Positions 1 through 7,104 of a stretch of 21,859 nucleotides of DNA are shown here, piece by piece (position 1 is the stretch's first letter; every line of letters starts with the position of its first letter). Both the position numbers and the translations under genes were made by a program. A model generated the notes under the pieces. The model saw only the letters and a list, made by a program, of their open reading frames with translations. It ran no database searches and was not told the origin of the DNA. The DNA comes from Nitriliruptoraceae bacterium (GTDB lineage: Bacteria > Actinomycetota > Nitriliruptoria > Nitriliruptorales > Nitriliruptoraceae): contig SKNP01000220.1 in assembly GCA_007120485.1 (NCBI GenBank), positions 1-21,859 of the forward strand. Direction: 5' to 3'.

Positions 1-505
1 CCAGGTACAGGAACATCGAGGTGCGCTGGTTGGCCCAGATCGTCTCGGTCGGTGCCGTCACCATCCCGGCCCCGGCGTAGATGCGGTTGATCGCGTCGGC
101 GTCCGCCTGATCGCGCAACGCCCGGACGATCAACCCCTTGACCGGCGTGCCCGGCCGGTGCTGGTGCAGCCACAACCGGTAGGTGTGGCTGGGATCGATG
201 AACAGCTCCTGCGGCGCGAGGCTGACCAACACGTGTGGCTCGCGCACGTACAGGCACACGTCCCGCCGTCCGGCCTCCTCCCGGGCGACCTCGTGGACCA
301 GTCGCTCGTGGCTGTCGAAGGTCTGGCCGAAGATCAGCCGACCCCAGCCGCACTCCAGCGTGACGTTGGGGGTCACCGACTGGCCGAGATGCGTCGGTCG
401 GGCGTCCCACGAACGGGTCGACAGCCCGTCCTCGAACGCTGGCTTGGCAGCAGCTCGGGACGCAGCCCGCTCGGGGTCGCGCTCAGGCACGGGTCGCGGC
501 GCCAT
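1..505 (-). CDS. ngg: N-acetylglutaminylglutamine synthetase, N-terminal part (runs off window)
   Basis: This is the N-terminal 168 residues of the GNAT/ATP-grasp protein that makes the dipeptide N-acetylglutaminylglutamine, precursor of the osmolyte NAGGN. The start is ATG at 505, with GAGGAG about 7 nt upstream. Visible family blocks are WGRLIFGQTF (residues 54-63), HVLVSLAPQELFIDP (91-105), an acetyltransferase-like core PVKGLIVRALRDQADADAIN (121-140) and NRIYAGAGMV (140-149). The ATP-grasp half would lie beyond position 1. The gene lies 63 nt downstream of asnO on the same strand, the usual pairing for this pathway. The third gene often found with them, an M42-type peptidase, is not in view. 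The family is recognised from remembered motifs, not from an alignment. Confidence 0.85.
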   Translation of the reverse strand, partial: MAPRPVPERDPERAASRAAAKPAFEDGLSTRSWDARPTHLGQSVTPNVTLECGWGRLIFGQTFDSHERLVHEVAREEAGRRDVCLYVREPHVLVSLAPQELFIDPSHTYRLWLHQHRPGTPVKGLIVRALRDQADADAINRIYAGAGMVTAPTETIWANQRTSMFLYL

Positions 506-568
506 CGTCAGCTCCTCACGCCTCGGCGTGGTTCAGGCTGGTTCGCGTTGGCAGGTGCCGGATGCGGC

Positions 569-2395
569 TCAGGGCCGCACGTCGTGGGACTGCAGCCACA
601 GCTCGAGCAAGCCGAGCTGCCACAGCTTGTTGCCCCGGAGCGCCGTCAGTTCCTCGTTGGGGTGCTGGAGCAGGCGGTCGACGTAGGCGTCCTCGAACAG
701 CCCGCGCTCGCGCGCCTCCGGGGCGTGCAACGCGTCGCGGACCAGTTCCAGGTACGGACCCTCGAGGTACTTCAGGGCCGGGACGGGGAAGTAGCCCTTC
801 GGCCGGTCGATCACCTCGCTGGGGATCACCCGCCGTGCGGCCTCCTTGAGCACGCCCTTGCCCTCCTGGGCGAGCTTCAGCTCCGGCGGGACCTGCGCGG
901 CCACCTCGAGGACCTCGTGGTCGAGGAACGGCACCCGCGCCTCCAGGCCGGCGGCCATCGTCATGTTGTCCACGCGCTTGACCGGATCGTCCACCAGCAT
1001 GATCTGCGAGTCCAGGCGCAGCGCCATGTCGGTGGCGGTCTCCGCGCCGTCACGCAGGAAGTGCTGCTCGACGAACGCCCGGGAAACGTCCTCCTCCAGC
1101 CGGTGCTCGGGCCGCAGGACCTCCGCCATCTCCGCGTGCGGCCGGTCGAAGAACGCCGCCTGGTAGCGGTCCACCGCCTGACGGACCAGCTCCTCGCGGG
1201 AGGCACCCGGGCCGAGCTGCTCGGTCAGCGCCTGCATCGGCGGGTACCAGTGGTAGCCGGCGAACACCTCGTCGGCGCCCTGGCCGGACTGCACCACCTT
1301 GACGTGCTTGGCGACCTCCTGGCTGAGCAGGTAGAAGGCGACCGCGTCGTGGCTGACCATCGGTTCGCTCATGGCGTGCACGGCCTCGTGCAACGCCGGC
1401 AGCATCCGGTCGGTGCCGATCCGGATCTTGTGGTGCTCGGTGTCGAACTCGCGGGCGATGACGTCGGAGTACTTGAACTCATCGCCCTCCTCGCCACCGA
1501 CCGACTCGAACCCGATCGAGAACGTGTTGATGCCGCGCTGACCGGCCTCCGCCAGCAACCCGACCGCCATCGAGGAGTCCAACCCGCCGGACAGCAGCAC
1601 CCCGACCGGCACGTCAGCCACCGTGCGCCACGTCACCGCCGAACGCATCGAGTCGAGGACCGCGTCCTCCCAATCGCGCTCGGTCCAGTCGGCCTTGGCC
1701 GGGTCACGGGTGAAGTCCGGACGCCAGAACTCACGATCGGTGGCGGTGCCGTCCGCCTCGATCATCCGGGTCGTCGCCGGCGGGAGCTTGCGCACCCCGT
1801 TGAGGATCGTGTGCGGCGCGGGCACCACGGCGTGGAAGCTCAGGTAGTGGTGCAGCGCGATCGCGTCGATCGAGGTGTCGACCTCGCCACCGGCGACCAG
1901 CGCCGGCAGGCTGGAGGCGAACCGCAGCCGCTGGCCCGTCTGCGCCAGGTACAGCGGCTTGATGCCGAACCGGTCGCGTCCGAGGAAGGTCCGGCCCGAG
2001 TCGCGCTCATGGATCGCGAACGCGAACATGCCCTGCAGCCGATCCACGAACCGCTCGCCCCACGCGTGGTAGGCCTTGAGCACCACCTCGGTATCCGAGG
2101 TGGAGAAGAACCGGTAGTCGCGCTCGGCCTGCAGCTGCTCGCGCAGCTGCTGGTAGTTGTAGATACAGCCGTTGAAGGCGATCGTCAGGCCGAGATCCGG
2201 GTCGTGCATCGGCTGGTTCCCGCACGCCGACAGGTCGATGATCGACAACCGACGGTGCCCGAGCGCGATCGGCCCCGACGCGTACAGCCCCTCCCCGTCC
2301 GGACCGCGCGGGGTCATCAGGTCGGCCATCCGCGCGACCGCGCCGACGTCCGGGGAGGCGCCGTCGAACCGGAGCTCACCGCTGAAGCCGCACAT
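569..2395 (-). CDS. asnO: N-acetylglutaminylglutamine amidotransferase (asparagine synthase family)
   Basis: This 608-residue class II glutamine amidotransferase of the asparagine-synthase type is expected to amidate N-acetylglutaminylglutamine to the osmolyte NAGGN in the cytoplasm. The start is ATG at 2395, preceded by GGAAGGA, because the Ntn nucleophile must be Cys2 (MCGFSGELRF). Glutaminase motifs follow: RGPDGEG, LGHRRLSIIDLS and AFNGCIYNYQQLR. The synthetase half has the PP-loop SGGLDSS at residues 269-275, then GQGADEVFAGY and LEARVPFLDHEVLE. The ngg gene just downstream argues for the AsnO branch rather than plain AsnB. Reading upstream in the same frame adds over 200 low-complexity residues with no family similarity, so the longer start is rejected. 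Confidence 0.9.
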   Translation of the reverse strand: MCGFSGELRFDGASPDVGAVARMADLMTPRGPDGEGLYASGPIALGHRRLSIIDLSACGNQPMHDPDLGLTIAFNGCIYNYQQLREQLQAERDYRFFSTSDTEVVLKAYHAWGERFVDRLQGMFAFAIHERDSGRTFLGRDRFGIKPLYLAQTGQRLRFASSLPALVAGGEVDTSIDAIALHHYLSFHAVVPAPHTILNGVRKLPPATTRMIEADGTATDREFWRPDFTRDPAKADWTERDWEDAVLDSMRSAVTWRTVADVPVGVLLSGGLDSSMAVGLLAEAGQRGINTFSIGFESVGGEEGDEFKYSDVIAREFDTEHHKIRIGTDRMLPALHEAVHAMSEPMVSHDAVAFYLLSQEVAKHVKVVQSGQGADEVFAGYHWYPPMQALTEQLGPGASREELVRQAVDRYQAAFFDRPHAEMAEVLRPEHRLEEDVSRAFVEQHFLRDGAETATDMALRLDSQIMLVDDPVKRVDNMTMAAGLEARVPFLDHEVLEVAAQVPPELKLAQEGKGVLKEAARRVIPSEVIDRPKGYFPVPALKYLEGPYLELVRDALHAPEARERGLFEDAYVDRLLQHPNEELTALRGNKLWQLGLLELWLQSHDVRP

Positions 2396-2471
2396 CCGGG
2401 GTCCTTCCCGCTTCTGGCTGGGGCCGCAGGCACCGGTCGGGCGCGGCCGCGGTCCACGTGTACGTCGGACG

Positions 2472-2512
2472 GGGTCGTCGAGGCGTCTGAACGCCTGACA
2501 GGGTCGTCGAGG
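2472..2512. promoter_or_regulatory. Direct repeats flanking a palindrome in the asnO leader; candidate operator
   Basis: GGGTCGTCGAGG occurs at 2472-2483 and again at 2501-2512. Between them AGGCGT (2481-2486) and ACGCCT (2491-2496) form an inverted repeat around CTGA. On the minus strand the element begins just after a candidate -10 box TAGACT (2522 to 2517), so it would cover about +1 to +40 of the asnO transcript. A regulator binding site or a leader RNA structure is inferred. NAGGN genes are expected to respond to osmotic stress. Confidence 0.4.
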
Positions 2513-2516
2513 TGGC

Positions 2517-2522
2517 AGTCTA
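2517..2522 (-). promoter_or_regulatory. Candidate -10 element for asnO-ngg
   Basis: The minus strand reads TAGACT here, matching TAnnnT. It lies about 120 nt upstream of the asnO start codon and directly before the repeat element. No convincing -35 box is visible. Confidence 0.3.
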
Positions 2523-2682
2523 CGAGCGGCACGCCGCGCGCACCGGCCGCGTCCTGGCCGCGCGGCCAGCCAGTCGGGGCGCGGGCCACCGTGGCGCGTC
2601 CGGGACGTCCACCCGCGACCGACGCTCGCGACCCTGCTGCGGTCACGGCGGGGGCCGGCGGGGGCACGTCCGCACCGCGGCC

Positions 2683-2688
2683 TACGCT
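2683..2688 (+). promoter_or_regulatory. Candidate -10 element for the phzF-like gene
   Basis: TACGCT matches TAnnnT and lies 38 nt before the GTG start. GGAG at 2718-2721 would then serve as the ribosome binding site, 5 nt from the start. No clear -35 box is visible. Confidence 0.3.
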
Positions 2689-2726
2689 CTGGCGCCGGAC
2701 CTGGCCACCGACGCTCCGGAGCCACC

Positions 2727-3545
2727 GTGCCCGCGTTCCACCTCGTCGACGCCTTCACCGCCCGGCCCTTCGCCGGCAACCCTGCGGGGGTGGTCGTCCT
2801 GGACGCCGGGCCGGTCGACGCCACGTGGGCCGGGCTCGTCGCCGCCGAGGTCCGCGCCTCCGAGACGGCGTTCGTCCACCCCGAGGGCGAGACCTGGCGC
2901 CTGCGCTGGTGGACCCCGACCGCCGAGGTGGCGCTCTGCGGCCACGCCACGCTGGCCACCGCCCACGTGCTGTTCACCGCCGGCCTCGCCGACCCGGACG
3001 CACCCTGCCGGTTCGCCACCCGCTCCGGCGAGCTGCGGACGGTGCGCCGCCCCGGTGAGGACGGCGAGGTGATCGCGATGGACCTCCCCGCCTGGCCGCT
3101 CGCGTCCCAGCTGGAACCGCCCGAGCTGCCGGCCGCGCTGGGCGGGGCACCCGGTCGCTACCTGGGGCGCACGGACGGCGACCAACCCAACCACGTCGCC
3201 GAGGTGGCCACCGCCGACGCGCTCGACGCGCTCGAACCAGACCTGGACGCCGTTCGCGCCCTCGGCGCGACCGGGCTGATCGTCACCGCACCCGGGGACG
3301 GCGACGTCGACCTGGTCTCGCGCTACTTCGCCCCGAACGTCGGCGTGGACGAGGATCCGGTCACGGGCTCGGCGCATGCGACCCTCGGCCCGCTCTGGGC
3401 GGGACGGCTCGGCCGCCGGCAGCTGGTGGCTGACCAGCGGTCCGCCCGCGGCGGTCGCCTCCACCTCGACGTGGGCGACGACCGCGTCGAGGTGGCCGGG
3501 CAGGCGGTCACGGTGGTCGAGGGCCGCCTGCTCGCGGCGACCTGA
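2727..3545 (+). CDS. PhzF family isomerase/epimerase
   Basis: This 272-residue protein is a complete PhzF-family member, the cytoplasmic two-lobed fold shared by phenazine isomerase PhzF and diaminopimelate epimerase-like enzymes. The GTG start has GGAG 5 nt upstream. Conserved blocks are FTARPFAGNPAGVVVL near the N-terminus, SETAFV with the catalytic glutamate at residue 46, WWTPTAEVALCGHATLA near residues 66-80, and DEDPVTGSAHATLGPLW in the second lobe. No phenazine biosynthesis genes are nearby, so the substrate is unknown and a phenazine role should not be assumed. It is a stand-alone gene, divergent from asnO. A hairpin that starts at its stop codon may end transcription. Confidence 0.88.
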   Translation: MPAFHLVDAFTARPFAGNPAGVVVLDAGPVDATWAGLVAAEVRASETAFVHPEGETWRLRWWTPTAEVALCGHATLATAHVLFTAGLADPDAPCRFATRSGELRTVRRPGEDGEVIAMDLPAWPLASQLEPPELPAALGGAPGRYLGRTDGDQPNHVAEVATADALDALEPDLDAVRALGATGLIVTAPGDGDVDLVSRYFAPNVGVDEDPVTGSAHATLGPLWAGRLGRRQLVADQRSARGGRLHLDVGDDRVEVAGQAVTVVEGRLLAAT

Positions 3546-3567
3546 CGCGGCCGGCGTTGCCGGCGTC
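3543..3567 (+). terminator. Candidate terminator after the phzF-like gene
   Basis: The stop codon TGA starts an imperfect hairpin. TGACGC plus CCGGC pairs with GCCGGCGTCA across the loop GTT, with a GG bulge. The inner stem is GCCGGC/GCCGGC (3550-3555 and 3559-3564). No T-run follows. Confidence 0.4.
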
Positions 3568-3749
3568 ACGGCCCAGCGGCGCTGCCGGGTGTCGCGGGGG
3601 CCACCCGGCGTTGCACGGTGGGTGGCCACGGTCGCCTTCGGACGTCGCGCGGTCACCCTCGCCGGCGGCCCGCGCTCGCACGCCGGCTTTCCACACCCGG
3701 TTCCACATCCATCCTCGACGTGTCACACCTTTCGGCGACGATACGTCTC

Positions 3750-5417
3750 ATGAAACCCGACACCACCACCGCTGACCCCACCCCGGTCGTCCCGACCGCG
3801 GAACGGCTGCGCGCCGCCGCCCGGGTCGCGGACGGCCTGACCGAGCAGGTGCTGGCCGGCTGCCCACCGTTGGAGCGCCTGCTCGAGGTCCTCGGGGAGC
3901 TCGACCGGCTCAACGCAGAGGCGGTGGCGCTCGTCGATGACCTGCAACGCTCGGGCGAAGCGGAGGAAGCCACCGGCCTGCCGTTGGAGCTGTGGCTGTC
4001 GATCCGGGGTCGGCAGGTCCGCAGCGACCGACGGATGCACGCGACCACCGCGGACCTGCTCGAACGGCTGCCGTCGCTTCGGCAGGCGTTCCGCCACGGC
4101 CAGGTCTCGTGGGGGCAGGTCCGGCAGGTCGTCCTGGAGGTCCGTCGGCTCCCCGCCCACCTCCACGACTCGATCGATCACGAACTGGCCAGGACGATCC
4201 CCGCCACCGCGAAGGCGGAACCCGATGCCCTGATCCACGCCGTCAGCCGTGCGATCGCCTCGCAGGACCCGGAGCCCGACGACCGCGAGGAGGACCGCCG
4301 GGTCCGCGAACGGTTCGTGGCCCTCCAGCCCACGCTGGACGGGAGCGGCGGATCGATGTACGGCGAGTTCGACCCGGCGGGCTTCGCGGTGCTCGATGCC
4401 TGGTTCGCCGCGTCGACCAGCGACGAGGTCGGCCAGGGCCGCATCCGCGACCGCTTCGGTGAGGAGGCGGACGAGGAACGCGGTGCCGCCACCCACCGTG
4501 AACGGGGACGTCGCCGGGCCGATCGGCTGGTCGAACGTCTCGCGACGGATCTGACCGGCGACCACCCCGAGGACCTGCACGGTCCCCGGCGCCACGACGA
4601 CACCCCAGCGGGCCCGGCCCCTGACGGCCCACCGAACGGCGAGGTGCTGGACGAGGCGGCCGGCGATGGCGACGGCCACGGGCCCACGGGACGGGCACGG
4701 CCCCGCCCGACCCTGCTGCTGCGGCTGCCGTACGAGGCACTCCTCGGTGGAGCGGTGCCCGGCGACCTCCTGACCCATCTCACCGGTGGACGGCTGCGCC
4801 TCTCCGCACGTGCCGCACGCGAACTCGTCGACCAGGGTGGTGCGGACCTGCGCACGATCGTCATCGATCGCCATGGGGAGACCCTCGGCGTCGGCCGACG
4901 CACCCGTGTCCCGCGCGGGTGGCTGCGGGACGCCGTCCTCGCCCGCGACGACACCTGCACCGCGCCGGGCTGCCGCACCGCCGCACGACGCTGCCACCTC
5001 GACCACGCCCGACGTTGGACCGACGACGGACCGACGAACATCGACAACCTGGCACCTCTCTGCGCCACCGACAACCACGCGCGGGAACGGGACGGCTGGG
5101 AGGCATCCGACCAGGCCGACGGCACCCGGACGTGGCATCACCCGGCCACCGGCCTGACCGTGACCCACCCGCCCAGCACGTGGCGTCCCCCACCACCGGA
5201 CCGGGCCCCGCTACCCGACGGCCGCGCCGGACCGCCCGTCGACGGGGCCAAGGTGACCGCCGCTGGGACCCAGCCGACCGCCGACGTGACCCAGCCGACG
5301 ACCGACGGGTCCACGCAGCTTCCCGCGCCCGTCGGGCGTCGCGCCGGACCTCGACCCCGGGCTCCGATCCGCGACCCCGCGGTGACGACCACCGATGACC
5401 CCACCCTCCCGTTCTGA
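3750..5417 (+). CDS. DUF222 and HNH endonuclease domain protein (13E12 repeat family type)
   Basis: This 555-residue protein has an N-terminal helical DUF222 region (about residues 15-330) followed by an HNH nuclease domain. The Zn/HNH signature is complete: C403-x4-C408, H416-L-D-H419, NIDNLAPL at 430-437, C438 and H443. Such genes are very common and multicopy in Actinomycetota, including the mycobacterial 13E12 family; their cellular role is unsettled. The tail after residue 470 is Pro/Thr/Arg-rich with short repeats TQPTADV and TQPTTDG. I chose ATG at 3750 because family similarity begins shortly after it. No Shine-Dalgarno precedes it, so leaderless translation or an earlier in-frame start remains possible. 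No insertion-sequence ends or target duplications flank it. Confidence 0.85.
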   Translation: MKPDTTTADPTPVVPTAERLRAAARVADGLTEQVLAGCPPLERLLEVLGELDRLNAEAVALVDDLQRSGEAEEATGLPLELWLSIRGRQVRSDRRMHATTADLLERLPSLRQAFRHGQVSWGQVRQVVLEVRRLPAHLHDSIDHELARTIPATAKAEPDALIHAVSRAIASQDPEPDDREEDRRVRERFVALQPTLDGSGGSMYGEFDPAGFAVLDAWFAASTSDEVGQGRIRDRFGEEADEERGAATHRERGRRRADRLVERLATDLTGDHPEDLHGPRRHDDTPAGPAPDGPPNGEVLDEAAGDGDGHGPTGRARPRPTLLLRLPYEALLGGAVPGDLLTHLTGGRLRLSARAARELVDQGGADLRTIVIDRHGETLGVGRRTRVPRGWLRDAVLARDDTCTAPGCRTAARRCHLDHARRWTDDGPTNIDNLAPLCATDNHARERDGWEASDQADGTRTWHHPATGLTVTHPPSTWRPPPPDRAPLPDGRAGPPVDGAKVTAAGTQPTADVTQPTTDGSTQLPAPVGRRAGPRPRAPIRDPAVTTTDDPTLPF

Positions 5418-5420
5418 TGC

Positions 5421-5442
5421 GGTCCCCGACCGGCCGGGGCCC
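5421..5442 (+). terminator. Candidate terminator after the DUF222-HNH gene
   Basis: GGTCCCCG pairs with CGGGGCCC across ACCGGC with one mismatch. It begins 4 nt after the stop codon. No T-run follows. Confidence 0.35.
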
Positions 5443-5637
5443 CGTATCCGCGCCGAACAGGACCGTGCCGTCCTGACCGGCCCGTCCGGGTCCCCCATCC
5501 CCGCACGCCGCCATCCGGACGGTCGGTCCGTCCGACCTCGCCACCTCCAACGAGGTCGGACCACCCGCCATCCGTGTCACACCCCACGGGTGGCGGGTGC
5601 ACGCCTGCGCGGCCACGCGGGGCGTTCAGGCCTGGAG

Positions 5638-5728
5638 TCCACGCCGGCGGTCCACGCCGGCGGTCCACGCCCGCGGTCCACGCCCGGGGTCCACGCCCGC
5701 GGTCCACGCCCGCGGTCCACGCCCGGGG
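5638..5728. repeat. Seven tandem copies of a 13-bp repeat, TCCACGCCSGSGG
   Basis: Seven contiguous 13-bp units start at 5638, 5651, 5664, 5677, 5690, 5703 and 5716. They vary only at two positions: TCCACGCCGGCGG twice, TCCACGCCCGCGG three times and TCCACGCCCGGGG twice. A degenerate eighth unit follows at 5729. The array ends about 84 nt before a candidate -10 box. Function is unknown. It could be a slippage-prone minisatellite or a multi-site protein-binding array. Confidence 0.9.
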
Positions 5729-5811
5729 TGCACGTCCCTGGGTGCCACGCGGACGGCCGCCACCCTGTCCGACCGGCCCGCACCAGCCTCCGAGCCGCCT
5801 CCAACCGCCGT

Positions 5812-5817
5812 TACGGT
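5812..5817 (+). promoter_or_regulatory. Candidate -10 element for the membrane-protein gene
   Basis: TACGGT matches TAnnnT, 29 nt before the GTG start. The leader would be about 20 nt and includes GGAG at 5838-5841. No clear -35 box is visible. Confidence 0.3.
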
Positions 5818-5846
5818 CGTCGGACCGCCGAAGGTTCGGAGCCGCG

Positions 5847-6887
5847 GTGCCACTGATCCGCTTCATCGCCTTCGGGATCGCGAAGACCCTCTCGAAGGTC
5901 TTCGGGCTGGCGACGATGGCCTTCTTCGGACGGCTGCCGTCCCGGGACGACGACAAGCTCGCGGCCATCGGCCTGCTGTCCATCACCTGGGTCCCCGTGG
6001 TGATCGCGATCGGTGTCCCGGAGCTCGCGGAGCTGCTCATCCCCTTCGCGCCGGAGGACGAACAGGTGCTGCGGGCGCTGGCCATCGCGATCACCATCCT
6101 GTTGCCGCTGACCGTCGGGGGGCTGGTCGCGTTGGTGCACAACCGAGCGGGCACGCAGGGGCCGAGCCGCGCCGCGGCCATGGTGCACGGCTTCTGGTAC
6201 ACGCCGGTCATCGGCCTGACGGTCGTCGCCATCGTCCTCGTGGTCCCGCTCCTCAAGGCGGGACAGCTCGCTCGCCGGTTCACGGTGCAACGGCTGCTGG
6301 TCATGATCCCCCAAGGCAGCTTCGATGAGACGCTGGAGCGGACCGTCGACGTGTTGCGTCGTCGGGGGCTCAGCGCGGAGGTCCAGCATCCGAACCGGCT
6401 GCTGGCGACCATGTTCCGTCTGCTCGGCTTCATCCTCGGGCACATCTTCGGACGCGACGTCGCCGACCGGATGCGGGTCATCCGCGGTGCGGATGCCGAC
6501 GGCGGGTTCTACGAGGTGACCTTGCATGCCTCGGACGTGACGATCCTCGGAAGGCGCAAGCAAGCCAGTCGCGTCCACGCCATCCTCGCGGAGGAGCTCG
6601 ACGAACGCGTGGTGTACTTCACGTGGGACGACGCGTCGCAAGCGCTCGAGGACCGCATCCGCGAGCATCGCCGCGACCTCGACGCCGGCCGCTCACCCGA
6701 CCTGGCGGAGGTCCGGCAGCTCGCCGAGGAGCTGGCCGCGCTCCAACTCGACCCCGAGGAGTGGAACAACACCCGTCGGCTGCTCTACCGGCTCGAGCGG
6801 GACGTCTACGCCCAGCTCGCCGGTCTACCGGACCCGCAGGCCGAGATCGAGGAGCACCAGCGCCAGGAACCCCAGCACGGCTCGTAG
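5847..6887 (+). CDS. Unrecognised membrane protein with three predicted helices and a large soluble C-terminal part
   Basis: I do not recognise the family of this 346-residue protein. Three hydrophobic segments are visible at about residues 38-63 (IGLLSITWVPVVIAIGVPEL), 75-97 (LAIAITILLPLTVGGLVAL) and 117-140 (PVIGLTVVAIVLVVPLL). A soluble region of about 200 residues follows and is rich in charged helices toward the end. It carries an amphipathic-looking N-terminus and the conspicuous phrase FFGRLPSRDDDKLAAIG. The GTG start at 5847 has GGAG 5 nt upstream. An in-frame extension to 5574 would translate the tandem-repeat array and is rejected. It appears monocistronic, and a hairpin starts at its stop codon. 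An envelope role is only a guess. Confidence 0.75.
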   Translation: MPLIRFIAFGIAKTLSKVFGLATMAFFGRLPSRDDDKLAAIGLLSITWVPVVIAIGVPELAELLIPFAPEDEQVLRALAIAITILLPLTVGGLVALVHNRAGTQGPSRAAAMVHGFWYTPVIGLTVVAIVLVVPLLKAGQLARRFTVQRLLVMIPQGSFDETLERTVDVLRRRGLSAEVQHPNRLLATMFRLLGFILGHIFGRDVADRMRVIRGADADGGFYEVTLHASDVTILGRRKQASRVHAILAEELDERVVYFTWDDASQALEDRIREHRRDLDAGRSPDLAEVRQLAEELAALQLDPEEWNNTRRLLYRLERDVYAQLAGLPDPQAEIEEHQRQEPQHGS

Positions 6888-6908
6888 ACTGGGCCGAGCG
6901 ACCCAGTC
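6887..6908 (+). terminator. Candidate terminator after the membrane-protein gene
   Basis: GACTGGG (6887-6893) and CCCAGTC (6902-6908) form a perfect 7-bp stem with an 8-nt loop. It begins at the last base of the TAG stop codon. No T-run follows. Confidence 0.45.
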
Positions 6909-6910
6909 AC

Positions 6911-6990
6911 CCGACCACGCCGGCCCCGACCACCCCGGCATCCGACCACGCCGGCCCCGACCACCCCGGCATCCGACCAGGCCGGCATCC
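6911..6990. repeat. Two identical 31-bp tandem repeats plus a partial third copy
   Basis: Two identical 31-bp units occupy 6911-6941 and 6942-6972; each begins CCGACCACGCCGG and ends CACCCCGGCAT. A partial copy, CCGACCAGGCCGGCATCC, follows at 6973-6990. Within each unit the motif CCGACCAC occurs in two half-units, so the array may have grown from a shorter module. It lies upstream of glpD. Recent duplication is inferred from the perfect identity. Confidence 0.85.
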
Positions 6991-7104
6991 TGACGCCCCG
7001 CACCCGGCTAGGCCCCAGCACGCAGGCGCCAGCGCACGGGCGTGCCACGCAGGATGTGCCCACACCCGAACGACCCGCTGACCGTCCGACCCGCCGAGGC
7101 TCCT

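Larger units (their letters stand above)
2396..2726. other. Divergent intergenic region between asnO and the phzF-like gene
   Basis: This 331-nt spacer separates divergently read genes. It holds the asnO leader element and a candidate -10 TACGCT at 2683-2688 for the rightward gene. Open frames crossing it are low-complexity continuations of neighbouring genes and show no protein family. I see no RNA gene. Confidence 0.6.
5418..5846. other. 429-nt spacer with tandem repeats and a candidate promoter
   Basis: The spacer separates the DUF222-HNH gene from the membrane-protein gene. It contains a terminator-like hairpin, the 13-bp tandem array at 5638-5728 and a candidate -10 box at 5812-5817. 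Frames crossing it yield only Arg/Pro/Gly/His-rich repeats. Because 13 is not a multiple of three, the array cycles through all frames and is unlikely to be coding. Confidence 0.6.

Noticed and set aside
158..3058. Plus-strand open frame of 966 codons opposite asnO and ngg
   Set aside because: It is Arg/Gly/Leu/His-rich with no family motif, while the minus strand encodes clear conserved enzymes. Long antisense frames are expected in very high-GC DNA.
2727..3545. Phenazine biosynthesis role for the PhzF-family gene
   Set aside because: No other phenazine genes are nearby and the family is broad.
3750..5417. DUF222-HNH gene as a mobile homing element
   Set aside because: No inverted ends, target duplication, intron or intein boundary was found. 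The gene family is ordinary in Actinomycetota chromosomes.
5138..6481. Minus-strand 447-codon frame spanning the spacer repeats
   Set aside because: It reads through the 13-bp array as a 13-residue repeat and is antisense to two better genes.
5638..6990. Possible CRISPR arrays at the two tandem-repeat spacers
   Set aside because: Units are directly contiguous with no unique spacers, and no cas gene is present.
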